Assembly (NCBI GenBank): GCA_944548615.1
Contig: OX155952.1
Location: 39,304,350-39,368,349, forward strand
Length of the DNA stretch: 64,000 bases
Direction: 5' to 3'
Source of the DNA: Micropterix aruncella
Taxonomy: Eukaryota > Arthropoda > Insecta > Lepidoptera > Micropterigidae
Shown one piece after another: positions 56,330-64,000 of the stretch. The notes below the pieces were generated by a model. That model was given only the letters and a program-made list of their open reading frames with translations, had not been told where the DNA came from and did no database searches. The position numbers and the translations under genes are program-made. Numbering within the stretch: the stretch's first letter is position 1; each line of letters starts with the position of its first letter.

Positions 56330-56670
56330 CGTACCATTGATTATATAGCGTATCACATTGCTCAGTGCCATACTACGATTTCGCTGCTAGGATTTTACTA
56401 TGAAACGCAATGTGTAGATGCCACTCAAAGTTCCAAAAAATGATTAATCTTCGTGGTATAACAGTATTTTATCTCGAAATTTTATCTCGAAATAAAATAA
56501 TAATATAATAATATCAAACGTGTTCTAAAATCATAGCTTTATTATTTTAACATTATTTACGTAAATATATAAATTTTCAGTTTGGTATACAGGTTTCAAT
56601 ATGTAATAATTACGCACTGTAACGTTCATAGCGACTTATAGATGGCATTATATCTCTCCGTATTATTTCT
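56330..56670 (+). repeat. 0.33-kb interspersed repeat, uninterrupted copy
   Basis: ATTGATTATATAGCG through CATACTACGATTTCGCTGCTAG and TTCGTGGTATAACAG to the GTAATAATTACGCA block. It is the empty-site counterpart of 10,210-11,260. An inverted copy lies at 58.55-58.87 kb. Confidence 0.88.
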
Positions 56671-56958
56671 GTGATGTACTCGTAATTAGCCTTTTATTAA
56701 AAAAACACATTAAATGGCATTAATAATTGAATATTATTATTTTTATTACTGAATGTTTATAAGCAATAAGTTTTTTATTTTAAAAAAACCGTTCATTATC
56801 ATAAGGCCAAATAAATTGCTATTAGTTCCGCCGTCAATGATGTTAGCGCCACCTGCATGTCGCCGATGCAGAAGAGTTGTCAAAACATACTATGCAGTTG
56901 TGCAGTCTAATACCATATATAGTCGCTCTGGCTTGTCGAGGATTATATAGTTAGCATG

Positions 56959-57583
56959 TAACTAAAGGGCCCTTGCTGAGTTGGCCACGAAGACCCATTT
57001 GTTCAGGGTCGGTCACACTCACGGCTCAACACCCATCCGGCGGCCTCCACGCATGAAGCGCGAGCCCGGGTAGGAGTCAATCTTCTGGCGCTCCTGGACG
57101 CTCCTGTAAGGCAATCGATTGTGCATTCTAACAGTCGGGGGAGCCTGGAAACAGTACTGTTTCCTATAGAGCGGGGGTGGTTGCTGACCCTACGGCGACT
57201 GCTCTTAAAACGACTATCGGCTCTCCGATTCCGGGTGAACAGCCAGGCTAAGGATGCCATGCCGTGTTCCTCGATAGATTCGGTTAACACCGTGACACCG
57301 CTACGTAAGAGAGGACCGCGCAAGCGACCTCGAACTCGTAACCAGTCAAGAGACCGGAGTAATCTGGTCGTAACTGGAAGTAGGGGCGTGAGTGTAAGCT
57401 CGCTGGGTAACATACCTGGCTATCTCGCGAATAAAGCGTTGGCCCCTTACGGGCATGTAGCGGAGCTTGACGGTGGACTGTTTTTGTCCTAAGCCTTCTG
57501 CGCTTACTTCACGGGAGATAGAACGATCATATTTCGTTAAAACTTCCTGATGTGATGGGTTCGCTTGTTGGAGTTGACAGCTC
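56959..57583 (-). repeat. GC-rich repeat family, full-length minus-strand copy with 11-bp TSD
   Basis: A 625-bp unit between two identical TAGTTAGCATG words (56,948-56,958 and 57,584-57,594). On the minus strand it begins AGAGCTGTCAACTCCAACAA and ends AAGGGCCCTTTAGTTA, which agrees with the ends of the 10.26-kb copy. It lacks terminal inverted repeats, a poly(A) tail and a conserved frame. The 123- and 136-codon frames in it are not shared by the other copies. Confidence 0.92.
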
Positions 57584-57750
57584 TAGTTAGCATGGAAGTA
57601 TGCCATTTTCAGCGTAGTCCAAGATGGATATATAAAAATACTGTACTGCTTTCCAAACAATTTCAAAATAACATTCACGGAAATTCAACCGACGAAATTA
57701 AATATGCATATATCAATGTTGAAAGAAACGATTTGAGATTAAGATCGTAG

Positions 57751-58055
57751 GGGCTCCCTAGACGATCAACCATGCTTATCAAGCATCGCGTCGTGGGCTG
57801 GGAGAAGATCGTAAACCGCAAGAAATATGCAAATATTTTTTAAATATTTACTAAAAATGCCTAATTTTGTAGTTTTATACCAGAGAGTCACGTCATTCAT
57901 CAATCAATTACGTCTAATTAACGTGACTCCCTGGTATGAACTACAAAATTAGGTAATTTTGGTAAATATTTATAAAAATTTTTGTAAGGTTTACGATCAC
58001 CTCCTAGCTCGCGTCGCGATGCTTGACAAGCATGCTTGATCGTCTAGGGAGACCC
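57751..58055. mobile_element. Foldback MITE, ~150-bp arms
   Basis: Arms GGGCTCCCTAGACGATCAAC ... and the inverse of GGGTCTCCCTAGACGATCAA (ends at 58,055) meet near 57,908. Inner shared blocks: GTTTACGATC, TAATTTTGTAGTT, ATACCAG, GAGTCACGT. The whole 305 bp can fold into one hairpin. There are no convincing target duplications. Confidence 0.9.
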
Positions 58056-58547
58056 TTACGCATTACTAGGAAATGTAAAAGCCACGTGCCCGGAAACTTA
58101 ATGACGTGAACGCCATAACAACAAATAATTAAAACGGAGTGCTGCGCTTGGTAAAACGCGTGCGGGTAACTGTTGAATGTAAATCTATCTAATAGCTAAA
58201 TCTGGTTACTGAGTCGAAACTGAAACCAATACTCAGACACGACATATTTAAAAGTGCAAAATTTACATATGTAGATGCTTTTAAACTCTGAGTTCTTAGA
58301 CTTGCCAAGAGTTTAATAAATATATAAAAAAACAATAATAATAATGGAATTTAATGTAATAGAAAATATTCCTATAACTCGTTTTTAAAGTATGCGGTTC
58401 AGTATAAAGTTAAAGCATTGATTGCATCTATTAATCAGACTCAGAATCAGACTTATTGATTATAAAAACTCAATAATTTGACCAATTATAATAATAGCAC
58501 TGAATTATTAGTGCTATCTATCGCATTTTTTATTTAGGCTGATTACA
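58056..58547. other. AT-rich sequence without gene
   Basis: An inverted pair TAATAATAGCACTGAATTAT and TTAGTGCTAT lies near 58,488-58,519; otherwise nothing supported. Confidence 0.35.
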
Positions 58548-58865
58548 TCACAGAAATCACGTGGAGAGATAAAATGCCATCTATATGTCAATCCGAAAAT
58601 TAAAGTACGTAATTATTACGTTTTGAAACCTGTACACCTAATAAAAAATTGACATATTTATGTAAATATTATTAAAATAATAAGAGCTATGTACATATAT
58701 TTAATATTTTATTTCGATATAGGATATCGTATAGGGTGTGCCATCATGAGTGCCACGCCCCTAGGTCCATACCACGAAAGCCGCCATATTGAACTTAATC
58801 TACACTCAAGCTGCAAAATCGTAGTACGGCGTTGAGCAATATATTTCGCTATATAATCAATGGTT
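58548..58865 (-). repeat. 0.33-kb interspersed repeat, minus-strand copy
   Basis: In reverse it reads ATTGATTATATAGCG, GTACTACGATTTTGCAGC, CAATATGGCGGCTTTCGTGG and the TACGTAATAATTACG block. It also lacks the GC-rich insertion. Confidence 0.85.
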
Positions 58866-59315
58866 AAAGTAGGCATCCACGTGACGGGCCGAATTTAATG
58901 TATAGGGTAGGAACCTAATTTTTAGGTTTATTGACTTATTTTTTATTTTTTTCTGAATTGGTGAAGATTTTGTTGCAAAGGTTTTCAAACATACGTAAGA
59001 CATACAGGTCGACCTTTCACAATTCAAAATAATTAACGGAGGAGGGGATGGCCACGTTATTTACTATAGATTTGTATCTTTTCAAAAATAGCTGTGCAAT
59101 TTTAATTGTCGACGGATTTTTCCGTGTTTTTCTATCTTCATATCTTTTGTTAAAAATCATTGGCTGATTAGACCTCTGATGCTAGAAATGTATGCAAAAT
59201 AAGATTAAATAGGTTGTAAACTATAGGCTAATCCACTGTGATGAAGAGGGTTGGCTAAAAAAATCTTCAATAATTATTAAAAACCACATAGGTAGGTAAA
59301 TACAATAAATGGTAT
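58866..59315. other. AT-rich sequence without gene
   Basis: No signature seen before the LINE coding part begins. Confidence 0.35.
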
Positions 59316-60060
59316 CATATCGATTCCGTCAGACACTCTTTACATCCAGTCCGAGGTTTTGGATGTAAGACAGCTTTATGTTCGCATGGCCCTAATATAT
59401 ACTAAAAATAAACTGACACCTTATAATCAACAACGAGTTGGAAAGACGAGAGCTACAAGAACTGGTGATATGATGGTGCCAAGATCTTACACAACATTTG
59501 GCCAGCGCCATTTCACGTTCATTGGCCCTAGAATGTATAACAATCTTCCCGAAGCAATTAAAAGTAGTAAGAACACATCCACTTTTAAAAAATCTCTAAC
59601 CGATTGGTTGTTGGAGGTGGGTAGGGACGGTTTAGGGAATAGGCTGACTGTTGTATTTTGAATGATAGTATTTAGTACTTAGTATTTAGTTTTTCCATGA
59701 TAATATTAAATGGTGAGCGTTATATCAATATGTAATTGATTTATATATGTATATTACTTTAGTTTTTATTTTTATTTATTTTGGTTTTATTATTATTTTC
59801 GTATAAATATATGTATGTGTATGTGTGTATATATGGATATATATTTTATCTATAGATGTATATAAGTATCTATCCATATTTGTATATGCGTAAATATTTG
59901 TAGTTTTATATTTGTCGATTTAAAAATAAGTGCTAACTATAGTTTAAGTTGACAGTGCACACTTAATATCGTCATTAAAAGTCTGCCTTAGAACAGGCCT
60001 AGGCCTAGTTAGGCGACTGTGTCAATCATTAAAAATAATGTCGCATCAATTTCTTGCTAA
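59316..60060 (+). mobile_element. 5'-truncated LINE: C-terminal coding fragment plus 3' UTR
   Basis: The best-preserved LINE tail in the window. Coding from about 59,316 reads SLYIQSEVLDVRQLYVRMAL, then, in the open frame 59,359-59,661, RATRTGDMMVPRSYTTFGQR, FIGPRMYNNLPEAIK and FKKSLTDWLLEVGRDG to TGA. This is the Jockey/CR1-type C-terminus shared with 25.7 and 28.6 kb. The 3' UTR holds GCCTTAGAACAGGCCTAGGC and AGTTAGGCGAC. The end is near 60,030-60,060, where no clear poly(A) is seen. Confidence 0.85.
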
Positions 60061-60529
60061 CATCTCAATCAAATATGACATTATTTTATTACTAAATGTG
60101 TTACTAAAAAAAAAAAATTATTAGATACTTTCCTAAGCGTGTTTCCTGATACCACGATACTGAATCTATCAAGCGTAGGTATAGATGACAAACCGATATA
60201 CTAAAATACCTCCCTAATGATTTTCCAATAAAATAAGTATTATTTGCTGGTATCGCGGGAAAGTAATGGGCGCCCGCGACAGCACAATTACATACCTGCA
60301 ATGTCACCGGGAAAGGTATTTTTTTAATACCCGCTTCGAAGGCAAAGCTTGATGCTGAAGTGCATGTAGTACTTGCTTTGTCTTTCTATCATACATAATA
60401 CGTATGTTTGCGCTATTACTGTCTCTATCGGTTGTAACTACGCCCTCTTGCTACAATTGTCAGGTCATTCTTGGCAGTTCAAGAATATCTTTCAAACATA
60501 AATGCAAATTAAATGAGTTTCTTCCTTAG
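60061..60529. other. Sequence without recognisable feature
   Basis: An A-run at 60,107-60,115 is the only low-complexity element. No coding signature. Confidence 0.35.
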
Positions 60530-61045
60530 GCCGATGGAAATCGAATGATATCAAGTTTGCGGTCGAAAGCTAAATCAGTGTTTTTTTAATTATATAGGAC
60601 TATATATATATTCAATTTCAATGATAATTATATATGTACTTTTAGTATTTAAATGTAAGATTTAGCTTTAGTTTGATTATTTAACAATTTACTTACTACT
60701 TTGGATGTTACTATGTACAGTTTTTAGTACGTATATATTCGATTTATTGACTATTGCAATTGTTAGGCTTCTGCTTTGATTATTTAACTTTTTAACTGAC
60801 TATTTTAATTATTGTGTGTCTAGTAGGTAGCCATTAGAATTATTGACTATTTTTTAATTTGTTTTGTAATACGATTCTACGACGAATAACTTTTAGTAGG
60901 TTCCAAAGTTTCTTAGATACTATATATTTTTAAAAATTAACATATGTATGTTAAGTAAAGATTAAAGTAGTAATGACACTTACTACTTAAAACACAAATA
61001 TTTTGACACGTCCAAGAGCGGTTTTTAGCCGCCAATTGGAATGTA
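60530..61045 (-). repeat. 0.5-kb interspersed repeat, copy 2
   Basis: The inverse of 21,590-22,110, ending TCCAAGAGCGGTTTTTAGCC then GCCAATTGGA. The copy here is not next to any remnant of the decayed gene. Confidence 0.8.
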
Positions 61046-61065
61046 ATGTAATGTAACTATTTATA

Positions 61066-61362
61066 TAGGTAGTACCCGGCGTTGCCCGTGTTATATCCGT
61101 GCTCAAATACGTATATATACCAATTTTCATGGCGATCGGTTGAACGGTATAAAAGTTTATGTGCTGCATCGCCATCTAGTAGCGAGTTACAACAAAGTGG
61201 ATAGCGCGAAAATATTATCCGTGCTCAAATACATAGGTATACTAATTTTCATGGCGATCGGATAAACGGTATACAAGTCGATGTGCTGCAGCACCATCTG
61301 GTGGCGAGTTACAATAAAGAAAATAGCGCGAAAATATTAAGATAGATAGATAGATAGGACTG
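61066..61362 (+). repeat. Tandem 122-bp repeat (two units) with (GATA)n
   Basis: After TACCCGGCGTTGCCCGTGTT, a unit TATCCGTGCTCAAATAC... CGCGAAAATAT occurs at 61,094-61,215 and again at 61,216-61,337 with about 85% identity. It ends in four GATA units (61,340-61,357). The leading phrase is common in insect repeats. Confidence 0.9.
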
Positions 61363-61399
61363 GTCGCTGTCACCCAATCACTAGCACGTTTAAGTGGTG

Positions 61400-61700
61400 C
61401 TCAAGAATGCGGCTCTGGTTGACGAGCGAGCGTGCCGCGCGCGGTGCGCGATATGGGCGCGTTTAGGCGCTATATTATGCGCGTCTGTATGCGACGGTAT
61501 ACGGCGAGTGCGGCTGGTGGAGCCGCGCAAGAACCGCCCATGAAACGCAATAGCGAACGAAGAGGGGAAACCGGAGACGCGCTAAACAAGAGCAGAAACA
61601 GGCGTGCGCGCAGCCGGCGACGCGATGTGGCCCGACGCTACGCGCCCGTGGGCGGGGAGTACACACTAAAGCACAGTTTACTTCTGTAAATTATCGGCTT
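61400..61700. other. CpG-dense GC-rich block
   Basis: Dense CpG from 61,420 to 61,660. An 85-codon Arg-rich frame is compositional. Same type as the blocks at 8.6, 29.5, 37.5 and 55.5 kb. Confidence 0.35.
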
Positions 61701-61741
61701 CACCTCAAAATGATACGGTAGATTATTTTTTTGCACAAATA

Positions 61742-62629
61742 CGAGGCATCTCCAGAAAGTAAGTGTACTATTTTTTTGTAGGCTACAAAAGATTTATAAA
61801 AAATATTTTTTTACAAGATTACATCAGTATATATTCCAACTATTTTTCTACTTAGTCACCATCCCTCTCTATGCACGTAGCGTGCCTAGGAATCATTTTT
61901 TGATGCCTTGGTCATAGAACTCCCCCGCTACGTCTTTCGTCCACTTCTTTGCCTCCTGGTCTTTAGGGAGGTAACTGACGGCGCCAGGTCGGGGAAATGC
62001 GGGGGTGGTTAAAAACATCCCATCCAAACGAGTCGAGAAGTTGCTTCGTGACTGGTTGTCGTGCAGAAGGTTAACTCCTACCTGCAGTATTCCCCTCTTA
62101 TTGTTTGGAATCGCCCTCCGCTGTTTTTTCAAGGTCTCACAGTACCGTGCAGTATTTATAGTTTCACCCTGAGGTAAAAAAATTATCAAAATGATGCCTT
62201 TGTAGTCCCAAAACACGGATGCCATGATTTTTTGGCTAAAATTGTGGTTCTAATTTTTATCGCTGAGGGTGATGAGGAGTGACGCCATTGGGAAAATCGT
62301 CTCTTGGTTTTAGAGGTATGTTTGTATTTCAGTGGGCAACCCATGTTTCGTCCCCAGTAACAATAGAGTGAAGAATCATCACCGATGCGATTTTCCCTTC
62401 ACATAGAGATAGCGGATAAAGCTTCGAATTTCACACCTGGCGGAAGGAAACAGTGAGATTGTTTACGCAAGATAATGCCACGTTGGCAGTTCTAAACGTA
62501 CTGACCCCCGCGCGCGTGGTCTCGTTGGAAAGAGGAGGAGCTAATTAACATGTCAGTGTGACCAACATAGCATAATCAAATTCCCTGGTAGATGAGAGCC
62601 GTAGTACACTTACTTCTGAACATGCCTAG
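61742..62629 (-). mobile_element. mariner element with TIRs, internally shortened
   Basis: An 888-bp unit between TA (61,740-61,741) and TA (62,630-62,631). TIRs: CGAGGCATCTCCAGAAAGTA on the left and the inverse of CTAGGCATGTTCAGAAGTAA on the right, both continuing to AGTGTACT. A full mariner is about 1.3 kb, so some 400 bp are missing, mostly the N-terminal part of the transposase. Confidence 0.92.
61850..62385 (-). pseudogene. mariner transposase, C-terminal two-thirds, degenerate
   Basis: Pieces: HSIVTGDETWVAH (first catalytic Asp, 62,340-62,380) followed by a stop; SQWRHSSSPSA; then the open frame 61,893-62,225 with MASVFWDYKGIILIIFLPQG, INTARYCETLKKQRRAIPN and NLLHDNQSRSN (second Asp). 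After a one-base shift near 61,990 comes FPDLAPSVT, where the third catalytic Asp of the D,D34D triad would be the residue now read as Val. The end AGEFYDQGIKKMIPRHATCI and ERDGD is typical of mariner. The enzyme is inactive. Confidence 0.9.
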
Positions 62630-62639
62630 TATTTATTAG

Positions 62640-63420
62640 AAGAGTAGATTATTCATCTTGTTTGTACACGCTATTTTTAGTGTTGATAAATTAGTCAGGT
62701 TAAGCCTAGGCTTTGGAGACCAGGTGCACTGCGAACAACGCAGATCTTTTGTACCTCCACTTGCTTACAGTTTCTTCCTAAGTCCTGTGCTTTACACAGA
62801 ATCCAGTATCTTTGAGAAAACGATTTCTTCGATCTCACTTTGGTCTAGAAATAGTCTACCCAAGCAGCGGCTCCGTGTCTGCATTAGCAGTCCACACTTA
62901 TACCATTGAATTTATAGGGTATTAGATTACGTTTTGACAGCTAGGACAACTTGCCATAATACCCAAGCACAAAACTACAAATTTCCAGTGCAGTTTCTCT
63001 TATTACTATAACCTATTACTGTGGTTGTATTGAATCGGTTCGGAATGGCAATGCGATCGAGACCAATTGCAGTATTTAGGGACCACTATAAGAGTCTATT
63101 ATTAAAGCAAGAAGTTAAAAGTCATATCTTGATTTTATTTTAGAATCATTACTTGATAATTTGATTATTACTAGTGTTTTTTTCGTTTGTTTATAAATTC
63201 GTATCGTGATTATTTGATGTCAAATATTTTAATTTAGATTTTTTGATTTTTGGATTTATTTGATTTCTGATTATAGAGATTTTTTAGTTTTGCATTTTTT
63301 TTAATTTTATCTATTTGATTTCGTTTTTTTTTTAATTTAAATATCATTAAATTGTGGTTTCCTGTATGTGCCAATAATAAATAGGTGTGTCCTGAAAATA
63401 TAACGGTGTGTCATCAATAA
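62640..63420. other. Sequence without recognisable gene
   Basis: An 83-codon frame at 62,658-62,909 shows no family. T-rich stretches (63,120-63,350) follow. A short phrase ATAAATAGGTGTGTC is repeated near 63,378 and 63,417. Confidence 0.35.
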
Positions 63421-63426
63421 ATAGGT

Positions 63427-63610
63427 GTGTCATCAACGACTTGCTTCAAACACTGCGATTATCTCCTCTATGCAGATGATTTAAAAATCTTCGTGGGAAA
63501 GAGGAACTATGTCGGTTGTCTACTGATCCAGGAAGATTTGAATCTTTTCACTATTTTTTGTGAAAAGCGTAATATTTCTAAAATTTTGATACATATTATT
63601 TTCTATTAAT
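63427..63610 (+). pseudogene. LINE reverse transcriptase active-site fragment
   Basis: INDLLQT in one frame, then HCDYLLYADDLKIFVGKRN, CLLIQEDLNLFTIFCEKRN in the frame at 63,427-63,609. YADD is the RT catalytic motif, and 'D...LQ.DL..F..FC..N' is the normal following helix in Jockey/I-type LINEs. A further stretch (FESKREWAFW) near 63,670-63,700 may belong to it. The fragment is not related closely to the other LINEs here. Confidence 0.75.
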
Positions 63611-64000
63611 AATTCATAGATTTGTTTCGCCTTCCTGAAAAGTGTGTTAATTTTTTTTGCCAGTTACTTTTGAGTCCAAAAGAGAATGGGCATTTTGGAC
63701 CCACTTTTACAATAGCAGTAAATCATATACCAATGGAAAGATCTCTTTATGTAGAACATTTATTTATAGAAATAATGATCTCAATTATTCTCTATTAGCC
63801 GCTTCTGAGTTAAATCCTATTAAATATGGCTAATAATCTGATATCCCCTAGAGCACCTACACATCCAGGCATTGTATTTTCCATAAATGTTTAAACGAAA
63901 ATCATCGCAGAATATCCGAAACGATAAAGTATATACGCTGTGTGAGTACAAACTATATATTCCAAAGAATGTTTATCAGCAGTATATAGAGGAAAAATAT

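Noticed and set aside
57003..57492. Frames of 136 and 123 codons on opposite strands
   Set aside because: Same reason: they lie in the GC-rich repeat and are not shared by other copies.

Overview
The window looks like a piece of an insect nuclear genome, most probably a lepidopteran. It is AT-rich, has no operon structure, and is filled with decayed transposable elements from most eukaryotic classes: APE-type LINEs, an R2-like LINE end, mariner and Tc1, PIF/Harbinger, hAT and piggyBac-like MITEs, and a Helitron-like end. The lepidopteran guess rests on that Helitron-like end near 17.85 kb, the mariner mix and the LINE tail types. It is inference, not a species call. I found no confirmed host gene, tRNA, rRNA or CRISPR array. 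Three short unexplained open frames (11,725-12,174, 45,137-45,261 and 53,707-53,997) are the only candidates for non-transposon coding sequence.

Layout. 0-3.1 kb: a nearly complete LINE ORF2 on the minus strand, broken by one in-frame stop and two frameshifts near its 5' end. 3.1-10.2 kb: AT-rich sequence with scattered repeat fragments, a G-rich tract and two GC-rich blocks. 10.2-18 kb: a 0.33-kb repeat with a GC-rich 0.66-kb element inserted in it, an unknown 149-codon frame, a piggyBac-like MITE, a LINE C-terminal remnant and foldback MITEs. 18.1-23.0 kb: two inverted arms of about 0.77 kb enclosing a decayed gene of a widespread uncharacterised metazoan family (HEE/DADTRM-type motif). 23-34 kb: foldback elements, LINE ends, a LINE RT fragment, and a retroelement 5' end with an ORF1-like frame. 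34.8-37.5 kb: a three-level nest (hAT MITE inside mariner inside an older repeat) next to an R2-like LINE C-terminus with zinc knuckle and nuclease motif. 37.5-46.3 kb: GC-rich repeat copy, mariner remnant, a giant 1.1-kb palindrome, and a LINE RT interrupted by a perfect 62-bp palindrome. 46.3-48 kb: a Tc1-like element with perfect 26-bp TIRs and a probable intron. 48-64 kb: Harbinger derivative, about 220 bp of (TA)n, more copies of the GC-rich repeat (one with an 11-bp target-site duplication), LINE tails, a mariner with TIRs, and an RT fragment at the right edge.

The elements do not form a pathway; what links them is insertion history. Several insertions can be ordered by nesting: repeat, then mariner, then hAT; 0.33-kb repeat, then GC-rich element. 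The three most unusual objects are the long-inverted-repeat unit at 18.1-23.0 kb, the eight-copy GC-rich repeat family of unknown class, and the interleaved palindrome at 41.4-42.6 kb.
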